A DNA stretch of 64,000 bases, from positions 1 to 64,000 of the forward strand of contig DF236970.1 of assembly GCA_000708835.1 (NCBI GenBank), given 5' to 3'. The DNA comes from Klebsormidium nitens. Taxonomy: Eukaryota > Streptophyta > Klebsormidiophyceae > Klebsormidiales > Klebsormidiaceae. The notes below the pieces were generated by a model. The model had not been told where the DNA came from. It ran no database searches and saw nothing but the letters and a program-made list of their open reading frames with translations. Within the stretch, counting starts at the first letter, position 1; the number at the start of each line of letters is the position of its first letter. Below, piece after piece: positions 13,101 to 24,217 of the stretch. A program made the position numbers and the translations under genes.

Positions 13101-13907
13101 TTCCGCTGATTTGTTCAAGACGACTGGGACAAGCGTGTTCAAACAGCCCACGTCTATCAGACTTTCAAGCTCCGCCCAGCTGTGAGAAGAGGTTGCTTCT
13201 GTAGCAGAACTTCTGCCCCCATCTTGCACCTCGATTTCATCTCCGAGCTGTGGAAGCCCCCTGTGCCGTCTGCTGATGCACATGTGCGACGGCAAAATGA
13301 AGGTGCGATTGGTTGCGAGGGCCTCGTTCAGAGCGCACACGAGGCTGACCGTCTGATGGTTGAAGCCGGAACAGACGGCGTTCGGGTGGTCGATCTCTGG
13401 GCCCCAGTACAGAAATCGGGGGCTCAGGTGGGCCTTTGAATCTCCTGAAGGGAAGTGGGTTAGCGGTGCACGTTTTACGGAACGGTTGTTGGTTAGCGTC
13501 TCTTTTGCGGCTGATCCAACAACAGGAACTGTGTCAGTGCCATTATGCATCAAACTCAAGCTGCTCGATGTGTTTCCGTTGAAAGCTAGTGAAGACGCCT
13601 CTGGGTGGGAGCCTGTTTCTGAAAGCTTGCCACTCCTCCATCTGTTTATCAGTTGTGCGTCTTGGCTGCTGTCGACAAGTGCGTGGTCTTCTCGTCGGAC
13701 GTCCAAAATGGGCGCATTGCTCTGGATGCCTGCCAAGTCTCTGAAGTGATCAAGTCCGTACTTGCTCAATGCCAGCTTTGCTCCTGACAGCAGGTTAACG
13801 TGGCCAAATGGAGAACCATAGCTGGAGTAGAAAGCCAAAAGGGATAATGTGCATAGCACAAAGCAACACAAGATGACCAGCGCCTTCCGGAAGCTGAAGG
13901 GCCCCAT
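10190..13907 (-). CDS. Plant-type O-fucosyltransferase family protein, type II membrane, 4 exons
   Basis: Exons on the minus strand: 13907-12715, 12175-12044, 11469-11325 and 10354-10190. Phases are 2, 2 and 0, and the product is 544 residues. Residues 8-30 form a single hydrophobic anchor (KALVILCCFVLCTLSLLAFY) after a short basic N-terminus, as in Golgi glycosyltransferases. A poorly conserved stem follows. The catalytic region contains CSGFNHQTVSLVCALNEAL and NRTFILP, then the nucleotide-sugar motif HVRRGDK (about 429-435). Further on are WPHLARDTSPSAI, VYVASNE, and a C-terminal block with FSAILRPVIRNEYQLYIVEN and TFVATFRE. These match the plant O-fucosyltransferase-like family, which uses GDP-fucose. 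The acceptor glycan or protein is unknown. The ATG at 13907 is chosen because it directly precedes the anchor. The last exon is inferred from phase and family similarity. Confidence 0.85.
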
Positions 13908-15514
13908 CACCCTGCGGTTCTAGGCTCTTACTCCTAAAGCGCCAGGCTCGGGGGTTTGAGCAAAGACGCCCATTGCGAGCCTTTGTGCAGCTACAGAGAC
14001 GTCGCAGCAGCCGTCGCAGCTCCACAACAAGCGGCCATTGAAAGCAGAGGAGCGCAGGCAGGTGGTGCCAGCTGTTGCGCACCCTGCACTCATCAGTCTT
14101 AGATCCCCTCCTCAGCAAACTTGTAAGGTCTAGCTCTCTCAGGAAGAGCTTCTGAGGCCATGATCAGCTAAGGGCCAGCAGCATTCTTCTGAGATCAGTG
14201 CAAGGGCGCTCAGTTCCTCTCTCCTGTGAGCTCCTTAAAAATCACACCAACAAGCGCCGCCTTGAATCAAGCTTTTACTTCGAGTGCTGAGCTAGAGAGC
14301 ACGACTTGCAAATGTGGCAAAGCCTTTCTCTTCCTCACGGGCCTCACCTACTGAGCTTCTGTAGTCCTGCTTGACTTCGGGTATAAGCACCATTGGCACA
14401 TAGCCGGCTTGTGTGGCCCTGAACGCCCCCCTTGGGCGCCTGCCTATCTAGGACCGTCCGACCACAGTGCATGCAGTTCGACTTAGTGTACAGTGTATGT
14501 ATAGTAGAAGATAGTCTTCGAAATTCTGGTAACGCTAAATGTACCCGATCGACTGGCGTTACGAACTCGCGGATTTGTAAAGTGTAACGCAGTCACCCTT
14601 ACCGGTTTAGCATTACAGTTCGATTCCTGGCGACACATTTCAACTTTCCAGTCGACCTTACAAAGCTCAAAGGTAACTTTGAAATCGCCCGCAAACCCCC
14701 TACCTGGGTACATGGCATACGCCACTGCACGCTTTTGAGGGGGCTCCAAATCGCGCTTTTGTACTCTGAAAAAGTCGGAGAGCTTTGTGGGTCGCAATGC
14801 ACAACGCTCACAAACCGTCAGATTTCAAATATGGACGGCAGAAATCACATGCTCTGCAAGCTGCAGTTAGTAGCTGGTCAAGAGAAACCCAATTCGTTTA
14901 ACCGCAGTTCTTGAGAAATTGTACCCCAGCTCCACGCAAAACTTCCAGGAAGAGCCTTTCGGCATGTACACGTGGGGCAGGTCATTAAATAGGCAGGCAA
15001 ATGATTAGCTGAGGTGGTAATAAGCACCAGCCAGTCGCGATGATCCTTCCATCAAACCAAGACACAGCCGCATGCACCGGCTTTCACACCTTGGTCACAA
15101 ACAGAAAATGTTAAAAGCCTCTCGCAGTGCAGTGAGCAACATACCACCCCTTTGTCACGCAAATTCACACCGCTAACGCAAACACCTATTTCCGCGCTTC
15201 TTGGTAACGCTATGCGGCCCTCGCCTGAGCGACCCCACTGCATGCCAAGCCATCATACCGTATACCTACTCGCGCGGCTGGTCATCAGTCAACGCCGAAC
15301 GGCCTCTAGGTATGTACGTATTACCGGACCTGACCTTAATTGTTTCGCTCGTGTCCAATCGCCGGGAGGTGCCGTCTTTTGGGCCGGCCCCTCCTCTAGA
15401 GGATTGGAGCAAGTCGGAGGCCCAGCCCGGGCCGGCCCGGAAGATCGCCGTTTGTCCCCTTTATTCGATCAGACTGTCGGGTAGCCCAGCAGGGTTAAAG
15501 TAACAGAGTGCATA
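13908..15514. other. Region upstream of the fucosyltransferase-like gene, no gene recognised
   Basis: The first few hundred bases probably hold its promoter and 5' leader (minus strand). The rest contains only short overlapping frames. A frame at 15201-15503 (+) is open but shows no motif, so I do not call it. Confidence 0.4.
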
Positions 15515-16245
15515 ATGCACATTCATATCGGATGTGACGAGGCAGTGCACCGTGCAATCCTAGCGACGTGCCTACTACTCACAAGCGGCCCTCCGTTTAC
15601 CGTATGTGCTTCAAAGCTAGCGGTTCATAGCTTCAAGACGTCTTCGATCATCAGTGGGCTTATAAGGCCGTATACACTCTCGACACTGAATCGTAAGGTA
15701 GCTCGAAATCTCTCGACAATCACTTTCTTACTCGCTTGGTCAAAGACATCGGGCGCTACATCTCCAAAAGTTCCCATGAACGCCTCCAACATTCGGTGGG
15801 CTGACATTGACTCTTACATGGTATGATGGGAACGCGCAACTTCACGGATGCCAATGTTACGGACCTCACCACTAACAGATACAAAACAAACTCTGTCACA
15901 TCAACGAGATATGCGATGGATACACTTGTGAAGGAGCGAGGGAACGTCTTGCAAACTTGCCCTCCAAACTGAAGAGATTAAACTTGGAATCAAGCGCTTC
16001 TTTGTCTCTCCATGTTCAGGTATGCAGATTCTTACTTACGAGGTACACACAGCATTGATGCACCAAGTTTTGAAAACTCCACGCGTCAACAAAGTCCTTT
16101 CAACACATAACCAACCTTCAGGTAGCAGGTCCGAAACGGGCTCACCTTCCTGCTTGAATATCCTCATCTCTGATAAGCAAACCGCAGATCGGAATCTCAC
16201 AATCAAACGCCAACTCCTCAGCATACCTAATACCCATGGCTAATC
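15515..16245. other. Coding-like patch, gene and strand unresolved
   Basis: On the plus strand two open segments, ending at 15821 (WADIDSYM) and spanning 15880-16020 (IQNKLCHINEICDGYTCEGA through SLHVQ), are joined in phase 0 by a possible 58-nt GT...AG intron. A GT donor follows the second segment. On the minus strand, 15807-15625 reads MSAHRMLEAFMGTFGDVAP to ...IEDVLKL and ends in a stop. Around 16240-16139 the minus strand also reads GLAMGIRYAEELAFDCEIPI and ends at a GTGAGC donor. Both strands therefore look partly coding. I recognise no family. It may be a decayed gene or transposon fragment. Confidence 0.35.
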
Positions 16246-16370
16246 CACCTTTTGCACTTTTTTACCTGAATCTTTGACAAACAAATGATAGGGATAATAC
16301 ACCTCCTACTCCACCAACTTTAACGGGTTTGCAACTCCAACATTTCGCTACTCCCACGTTTTGCCACAAC

Positions 16371-19300
16371 TCACAGCTCCAAGTCTTCGTATTTTCTCGG
16401 CCTCCCGGGTCGCCGCTTGCCTGGTGACGTCATCGGGCTTGTCACCGGAGCTTTCGAGGGCGTCTTGGCTGGCGGCGGCGAGGCAATGCTCTTTCTTGGT
16501 CTGCGGACATGAAATTCGTGCTTAATTTTCACCTCGACAAGGAATCTTCGAAACATCCTACCAACGCTTCTTCCGCATATTTCCAAATTTACAGCGGTGC
16601 AGTAGCATTTGTTGAACGAACTTCAGCTTCAGAGAGGCCATTGAGTGCCCGAACTAAGACATGTTATCTTCCCGACGCTTCTTCCGCGACTTCGTGGATT
16701 TAGAGCAGTGCAGTGCCAGCCTTCTTCGAGCTACTGAAGTCTCTCCAGAGCAACCCTTACCTTGATGCGACCACAAAGACTTAGCACAGTCTGCAAGAAG
16801 GGTTCAAAAAGGCTGTCTTCCACTCCACGTCGAAACAGTAACTAGACTGTCGCCAGATTGAAGCCATTTCGCCCAAGTTCTCACCTGCCGCGTCTCCTGG
16901 GTGACGTCAGCTCCCTCTCGTCAGCAGGCTCCACTTTCACCGCCTTCATCTCCACCTTGACGACCTCCTCAACTATTGCTTCGCCCTTGGTCGCATCCTG
17001 GAGATAAAGCCGCGAATGCTGCATGTTACTTAACTTCGAAACATTCCTCCGTGTTGTAAAGTGACAATTCTAGCTCTAACGCAGCTTTCACCAGTTGACG
17101 GTTCGCGACCATAGCGGAAGAGCTGGATGAAGGTGTCGCAGTCATCCACTGACCGAAGACTTGCAGACGTCGAACTCCATCACTTTGCACTTTTGTTTCC
17201 CAGTTGCACAACATGTCAGGCACTAAAGGTTTGTCGCAAAGCGTCAAAAGACAACCGAGAGCCTTGTCAACGCGAGAAACAGCTTGAAGCGCCAGAAACA
17301 CGGCAGAACAACCGAACAACGTCAAACTTTATCCACAGACTTTGATAGCACTCCTGTTTCCCGCTTGCATAACATAACAGGCACTATGAGTTCGTCGCAA
17401 AGTGTCATAAGATGTTCGAGCGCCTTGTTAGTACAACAAGAGGCCGCCTAGAAGCTGCAGGAAGACGGCGAAACAACCGAAGGGAAAAGGTAACGGCTTG
17501 CTGCAGGCCAGATCGTTACGACAGGAAACCAACCATCGGGCTCAATCTTTCACAGCCAAAAAGGCTCGAGGTTTTAGCAGAACCTTCACTCCTTCTGACT
17601 GCTTCCTGCCGCTATTCCTCGACCTGGAAACACAATCTGTTCACTCCGGAAGGATGCGTGACCGACCATCGTATTTCACAATTAAGCATAGTATAACTCG
17701 TCTGAAGTAACGTGAATCGACTAACAAAAGGGGGTCTAACGCAATGGAGCCTCGCCGAAGAGACGAGAACGGTCGCCCGTTCTTGTACCGAAGGACAAAA
17801 AAAGACAAGGGCAGCCTTTTCACTGTAAGACATGGATTCAAGGGACGGAGAAGGCAGTCAAAACGAAGTAAGCGATGAGACCGCGGCACTTCTGAAGCAA
17901 TGGAACGTCTTCAAAGAGAAGCACCAGGCAGGCGAATTTGCTGAGGCAAAATGAATTCAGAATCACTGGAGCAATCAAAAGGATTTGTAGGGTGGAGGGA
18001 AGAAAATGGCAGCCAGAACGGACTGAAAAACGAGATCGGAACCAGCGAAATAAGAGCGAATCACAAAGCAGGAAACCGAATCCTCACCCCTTTCGCTGCC
18101 TTCTTCTCCCCGTCGACCTTCTTCCTGGCGCGCCCCTTCCTCAGCGGCGACGCTACCAGCCCCAGATCCTCCGAGAACGTCAGTTCCTCCCCCGCTTTCG
18201 TCCGGCTCCGCAGCCCCCCGACGGGCCCCACCGACTGGTCCTCGTTCAAGAACACGACCTCGCTCGCGGTATCCTCAATTTCGTTTCCGGACGGCGACGC
18301 TTCCAGCGTCTCCTGGTAGTGCTTTGCGTACGTCGTGAGTTTCCAGAAGAGTGCGAAGGCGGCCGCGAAGCCGAGCGTCGGGAGGGCGTACTTGGCCCAC
18401 GATTGGCTGTTCTTCAGGTCGGTTGCCGAGAGGCCCTGTTCGGCGAGGTAGCCTGCGGGATTGGTAGCAAATGTGGGCGGGGACGAGATTTACAGGGCCT
18501 TTTGAGATTGTAGGGATGTACACAGATGAAGGCGTCCCTGTCACGGACTGCCCACGCGAGGTTGTACTTTCTACTGAAGTTGAGTTAGAGAGTTGGAGGG
18601 GAGAGCCTGGACAACAGAGCCTACTTGGTCAGCACTGGGTGACCAAGTAGAACCAGGAAGTAGAGCCTTTAGCGAAATCGTACTCCTTTCCCAAGAAGAG
18701 GAACACAGCCCCAAACAAGACAGCTGCTGATCGAAGCAGTCAAATATCCCTCAGCGAGATGAGTACTTTCAAGCTTGTAGATCCCAGACGAAACTTGTTT
18801 GAGGATCGAAAGTCGTGGAAGCTCCTGATCCTTGTTACCTCCGAACCAGCATCGTAGAACATTTAGATACCTTAGTCGCACAAACAGAACCTTCTCGTGA
18901 GGCTCTCCCTGAAGTGAAAACTGCTCGAGAACATATGCAGTTCCACTCAATGTACAGCAATATTCAAAGATACCCAACCCTCTCTGCTTCTGGACGCCAT
19001 CTACTCCCAGCCAGACCTTATGTCATGAGCAGGGTGCACTGCAGGAACGCTGTTCAAATCTTTGTCAAGGCTGGAAGCCATGATGAAAACCAAACAAAGC
19101 TCACCGGCGTACGTGTTGAGCAAGATGAAGGGCATCGTTCCCACGCAACTCGCAAGGATATAGTCAGGGAAGAAGGGCACATCGACGGCGGCCAGGCCGT
19201 AGTTGTTGACCCAACTAGGTATAGGGGAAAGGCGTGCGAGCAGAACGAACCACCAGCCGTCACGCCTGACACCGTGGACCACAACCTGGAACTTGGGGTA

Positions 19301-20623
19301 CGAGTGGGCATATGCCTTCACGTGATCACGCAGAAGGGTCCTGCAGGGGGGGGAAGTTTGGTAGTGCAGTGAGTTTCTAACGAGACAAAAGCGACCGGGC
19401 AGACTCAAGAAAAATCAGAGTGGATTTCGGGATTATTCTGCTGGAATCTGTTGACAGTATGAGGAAGAGCATACGTGCGTGATTGTGCAGCATGATCCTC
19501 TTGAAGGGTAGTTGCAAGACTCTGTCGCTGATAGGTTCACCGGTAGATCAATCGGCAAAGTCACTTTTTTTTAATGGACTATTCTCGTTGGCAGTGACTA
19601 AGAGGTTTTGCAACTGAGAAGCTATGTTTGTGTCATTGAATTGTACCACGTGTCAGCGCCTTGCTGAGGTGCGATTGCCTGGCTTGCTTTGCAGTGAGCT
19701 GTTGCAAGGGGCTTGAGTTGCAGTGGCTTGATCGGGTAATCCTTTGCTTCAACCAATGTAGCATCAGGTTGCAGACTGATTGCCTTTAAATGAATGAGCC
19801 CCGAGTATTTGAGCCTCTCTGTGCTTTCTAAGTGGTCGTACAGACTAGCGCCTCTAGCCTTGTTCATTCAAAGCCTTCCTTTGCACAGTGCAAGTTCCCT
19901 GATAACCTCTGGGCGCCCTTAAGATACAAAACAAGAGCTTTACAAGCGCCCTGCGAATGTGAGGTGACAAGAGGAGAGTGCCGGTGGCGGCTCCCACGTC
20001 TCTGTATCCTGAGGTCTGATTCACAATGATTACCTACTCAAAGACGGACCCAGAAAGGTGAGCACACATTGCAGTCGGAAGTGGCAACCTTTGTTCCCCA
20101 CTTACGAGCCGAATGGGTTAAACTTCAAGCACCGCCTGCCATTCTTCACTTGAATTTACAATGGTAGATGGTAAATCTTTTACAGACGTCACTGAGCTCA
20201 CTTTCCAGCCAAAAGGCGGCGGCGGCGCCCAGCCCCTTGGCAACCAGCACTGATATCCACTGTCTATCTGCACCATCAGTATGGCAAGTGGTAAAAAGTT
20301 CAAAGAGATTGCAAAGCTCACTTCCCCAGCCAAAACGCAACGGCGGCCCCCAGCGTCTTGGCAGCCAGCACCGCAGCGGATCCCCGCACGACGCCGAAGA
20401 GCAGCCCGGCCGCGCCCTCAAACGCAATGGTCCCCGGGAAGCACAACACAATGAAGAGCGCGTGGAGAACCACCCAGATGGGGTAGGCGTAGATCCCGAG
20501 GCTTGATACCCAGTGGTGCGCACCATCGATCGCCGCCTTGGTGCGGTCTCTGTAGATGAAGGTGGGTATTGCGATAGCGGCTAAGGTGACTAAGAGGGCC
20601 CATTTCAGCACCGGCTTTGCCAT
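16371..20623 (-). CDS. VTT-domain (TVP38/TMEM64, SNARE-associated Golgi type) membrane protein with AT-hook-like tail, 5 exons
   Basis: Exons: 20623-20322, 19340-19105, 18452-18088, 16997-16885 and 16500-16371. Junctions are in phase and give 381 residues. Residues 5-25 and 45-95 are hydrophobic, with PGTIAFEGAAGLLFG and AVLAAKTLGAAVAFWLGK. Exon 2 carries the family hallmark FVLLARLSPIPSWVNNYGLA, then PFILLNTYAG. Exon 3 has another membrane segment (YALPTLGFAAAFALFWKL). VTT proteins are multi-pass proteins of the endomembrane system or plastid, some with lipid scramblase activity. After about residue 215 the protein turns acidic and then basic, and ends with RRRGRPRK (about 335-342, split by the last intron) and KRRPGRPRKY (367-376), both AT-hook-like. 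That tail is unusual. It rests on exons 4 and 5, which match in phase (0, then 2) but could belong to a neighbouring gene. Confidence 0.75.
17832..17954 (+). CDS. Possible 40-residue small ORF inside an intron, antisense
   Basis: ATG at 17832 to TGA at 17954, lying antisense within intron 3 of the VTT gene. The peptide begins MDSRDGEGSQNEVSDETAAL and continues with LLKQWNVFKEKH and GEFAEAK. It is hydrophilic, acid- and lysine-rich, and could form an amphipathic helix. No family is recognised. It may be a chance frame or the first exon of a gene I could not extend. Confidence 0.2.
   Translation: MDSRDGEGSQNEVSDETAALLKQWNVFKEKHQAGEFAEAK
20196..20400 (-). repeat. Donor-edge duplication of exon 1 (VTT gene)
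   Basis: The 3' end of exon 1 (AAKTLGAAVAFWLGK, near 20400-20322) with its GTGAGC donor is repeated about 125 bp downstream at 20255-20196, reading LVAKGLGAAAAFWLE and followed by GTGAGC. Parts of the intronic spacer, such as ACCATCTACC versus ACCACTTGCC, are duplicated too. Use of the second donor would change the peptide length at the domain edge. Confidence 0.85.
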
Positions 20624-22498
20624 TGCCAGTCTAGGATGCGAGTGAGGTGCAACGGTAGCTGGTAAGATCAAACCACCCAAGCGATGATGACAGGATTTGA
20701 GGAGGCTTGGATTGGTCTCGGTTCCTTCTCTGCTTCCTTTGTATTGACAACGGAACGCATTGTCTTGATACTAGCTCACAGCAAGACCCGCCACCAGCCT
20801 ACAACCTGAAGCATGCCCCCATGCTCATTTCGCCTAGGGACCAAGGTAGCTTTAGTATTATGGAAGGCGAGTATTAGACTCCTACTACTAGGTACTACTA
20901 GGTACTGCTCTCCTGATCAAGGCCTCCAGGATGAGCTTGCACGCGATGACCGTACGTCCTAACTCGAAGTTCGAGGCTTCGGTAGTGACCGGTAGTCTTA
21001 CTTTCGGCCCTCGGGTGATGTGCCCACAGCGCGCAGCCCTCAGGACGCCTTGCCGAGATTGAAGCCTTTAGGACTATGACCGGCGGCGGTAGTGACCGGT
21101 AGTCAAGTTTTGTATAGGAATTACTGTTAGGGATGGTACCCAATGTATCGACGGTTTACATATTGCGACACTGTGACACATCGGACGGATATCATATAGC
21201 CTCTGGATTGGAAAATCTAGGTAAGTTGGTCGAGGCTCTGGCAGGCAGAAGAGCAGAAGTACCGTGTACGTCGCATGCATAAGATGTACACGGTGTTCAA
21301 GTTTCAAAGCTGCGTCATAGACTTCATCACCCGTTTTCCCCTTCATCATGGAGGAGAAGCGATGAGAGAAGCACGAGGGACCGATCAGACCGAGAGTTTG
21401 GGCAATTGCAGGCTGGTCACCCCGTCACCATTGCCAATTGGCATTGGTGGCGTGACCATGGCGGACTTTCAATGACAAAATAGGGACAGAAGGATCAATT
21501 GTCGATTGTTGATTGTTGATGTTAAAATCCTTGAATCATGTATACACTAATAGGTGCACGCTCGGACGTACATGAGAACATGGAAATGGATGCCAGCGCA
21601 GGGTGGATCAAATTGATCAAACTCACTTGTCACTTATGAAATCCGAAGTTCCAGGCAAGTTCCAATGAAGTTCCAATGACTACATAACTTCATATATTCA
21701 TTTGTCTGATTAGTTCAAGGAATGTGGAAGCCGCATAGTATATCGCAATTGGCAATGATCCATACTTTGTGTGATCAAACTTGAAAGCACAGAAAGTACG
21801 TCATTCTACTAAGCCACTCATAAGCTAGCAGAAAATACCGTCAAGATTAAGGCTGAATGGCTCGTCATTGAATAAAACAAACGGGCCAATATTCGACAAT
21901 ATCTCGACAGCAAAATATGCCCCAGTGTTCTTATATTGTGCCTAATCATCATTTGAAAAATTTCAGAGCTTAGAAATTGCCGACTCAACTTCGAGTACCC
22001 ATTGTCTCGGTGCATGCGCTGCCACCTATCAACAGTAGCAACGATCGACACCGATTAGAACGGTCCGACACCTCCTGGATCCAATAAAGCACCTTTTTTC
22101 ATGGTGAATCTATCTGAAACCGGATCATGCATGGCCAGTGCCTTATAAAGATCCGACTAACTTAGTCCCTGAGCACATACTCTCTCCTTTGACGTCCTCG
22201 CAACACTAATCTGACATTTGATGTACGTTCAAGACCAACTCGGAGCACGGGATTGGCATGTGCGTGGGCAGTCTATGGAAATTTGGCAAGTTTTCCATCC
22301 ATACAATGAACCTAAATTGCTGGGCTGCACCATCACATACATACAATACATTTCCTATCAGTTCAGTGAGTCATCTTGGTTGTCCAATAATCTGCATCAA
22401 TGATTCGTCCCCAATTGCACATAAATTCTGCTGCTACTACCTCCAAGTGTTCAAGTGTGGTTTTGGTTCTTGCACCATGATGTAATTGTCTATATATG
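20624..22498. other. Intergenic region, no gene recognised
   Basis: The left part probably holds the VTT gene promoter. A GGTAGTGACCGGTAGTC word occurs twice (near 20980 and 21090) about 110 bp apart, and short ACTACTAGGT repeats lie near 20880-20905. The remainder up to 22498 is AT-richer, has no sustained open frame and includes the 3' end of the minus-strand Cys-cluster gene. Confidence 0.4.
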
Positions 22499-23530
22499 CT
22501 ACTCTAGTTGGTCCCTATCCCTCAGCTTTTGTTTTACAAGTCGCTGCTTTCGTAAGTTTTTCTTGCACTCTTTGCAATATGTGTCAAGCCCATCCATCAA
22601 GAGCTTCCTCTTACTGAATTCAGACCGGCTTTTCTCCTTCCCACATTTAAAAGAGCACTTCGTTGCTGCCGGACAATGTAGCATGCTCTCCTGGACTTTC
22701 TGTGCCCACCCCTTGTGCTTCTGAAGTGTGCAACTTCTGCAATACGAATGCAAGCCCGTGCGAACTCTACCGGACGTATAAAAGTCTTGCGATGGTTTGA
22801 GATCCCCACAGATGCCGCATACCTGCCGCTGCACACTTGGCGGCCAAGGTGGCCGGCTCTGAGCATAGCTTGCCTGGCAACTCCGGCACTTGAAACGGAT
22901 GCCGTCCGGCTTCTGTACATCCCTACTGAAATCACGAAGCTCTTGACGCTGTCCACAATCCCGACAATCCCGCGCTTGCTCCCATGCCTCCTCTACAGGA
23001 AGGCCAAGGTGGTGAAGCGGCCGTCCGCTACGTTTTGCCCACAGGGTGGCCAAGCACGCCCGGCACAAGGACCGCAGCCCATCAGCAGACGACCACGTTG
23101 CCTGGAAGTTGCGGAGCGGCTTCTCGTAGTTGCACACACTGGAGAGCTTCTTGGCTGCAACATTGCCTGGACTCCCCGGTGGTGTCGTGCTGAGCTGTCT
23201 CTCAGCTGTCCTGCTCAGACACGATGCTTGCTCACCCCCTGACGCTTGAGCTTTGACCCCAGCACCTCCGCGCAGCTCTACTCTCCTCAATCCCAGCACC
23301 AAAAGCAATGCCTGGTGACTGCATACCTGCTGAAATTCTCTCTCGCCAAAACAAGCCCCCTCTGGATTATTGTATGCCCGCGATAAGCTGTGCCACTGCC
23401 TTAGAATGTCACCGATGAACGCAGTGTTTGGGGGCAGCTTCAAAAAAGGTTGATTGGGAAAAGATTTGGGCTTTGAAACCTCAGCGCAACAAAGTGGATG
23501 AACGGCGTAAGCAGGAAGGTTGCCCTGCAC
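22499..23530 (-). CDS. Four-unit Cys-cluster (zinc-ribbon-like) repeat protein; N-terminus not resolved
   Basis: The open frame ends at 22499 and runs up to about 23608 without an in-frame Met before the repeats. The start is therefore either in an upstream exon or not identified. A good candidate first exon starts with ATG at 23631 (MAALFAKLIASPTHLGAG), which resembles an organelle presequence and would need a short intron. The body has four units of about 45 residues with the pattern C-x2-C...DF/EF...DGL/TGL...C-x2-C: RDCGQRQELRDF to CRSC, GICGDLKPSQDF to CRSC, and CSFKCGKEKSRSEF to CKEC. The first unit has one Cys of its leading pair replaced (VCNYEKPLRNF to CRAC). The pattern suggests zinc binding. 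A basic, coiled tail follows. Function is unknown, and nucleic-acid binding is a guess. Confidence 0.65.
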   Translation of the reverse strand: MQGNLPAYAVHPLCCAEVSKPKSFPNQPFLKLPPNTAFIGDILRQWHSLSRAYNNPEGACFGEREFQQVCSHQALLLVLGLRRVELRGGAGVKAQASGGEQASCLSRTAERQLSTTPPGSPGNVAAKKLSSVCNYEKPLRNFQATWSSADGLRSLCRACLATLWAKRSGRPLHHLGLPVEEAWEQARDCRDCGQRQELRDFSRDVQKPDGIRFKCRSCQASYAQSRPPWPPSVQRQVCGICGDLKPSQDFYTSGRVRTGLHSYCRSCTLQKHKGWAQKVQESMLHCPAATKCSFKCGKEKSRSEFSKRKLLMDGLDTYCKECKKNLRKQRLVKQKLRDRDQLE

Positions 23531-23631
23531 TAGGCCCAGGAATCTGCACCATGCCGCTGCAAAGGTATTAGGCGGGGGCCGGCTCCTAGATGAGTTGGTG
23601 ATGCAATGAGCTTAGCAAACAATGCCGCCAT

Positions 23632-24217
23632 TCCGCCAATTGAAGCCACTGCAGCGTGCTGCCTGCTCTTGCATTCAGGCAAAATGCAACGTCAGATACT
23701 AATCAATGAGAGAGATGACCCTGATCAATGCAGAGGTGCTGTTTGAGCCTGAGCCTGAGGCTGGGGACCAAGCAGAAGAAACACCAGCAAGTTGTCATGT
23801 AGTTTCCACAATTTGTCCAACATTGGCAACGTGGATATACCGTATGACGGCTTAGATTGCCTGTATGGGATTGTTGAGGGGGCAACTTCAACAATCAAGG
23901 GCCAGAAACTGTCCTGAAGGGCCCTATACAAAATAAAAGGCGCCCCACGGTTTTAGGTACAAAGAAGGGGAGGGATCCCTGAGGCTGCATTGGCGACTTT
24001 TCCATTTAGGCCATGCATTCAGCACACAGGCTGTTACAATGACTCTTGAGACTCCATTTTCGCTTTTGTAGACCTGTACAGTTGTAAGTTGTTACACTCG
24101 AGATGGCTATGTAGAGGGCCTCTGTGATGCTCCTGCAATATTCAGCTTCTCCGAGCTCCAGACTGGATCCTGAGCAGATTACGGCGTTCCATTCTGGACA
24201 TCATCTCCTGATCAGTC
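23632..24217. other. Divergent intergenic spacer
   Basis: This spacer lies between the minus-strand Cys-cluster gene and the plus-strand gene at 24218, so it should contain both promoters. No long frame with motifs is visible. Confidence 0.4.

Noticed and set aside
22715-23242. Plus-strand frame of 175 codons
   Set aside because: It is the antisense shadow of the Cys-cluster gene.
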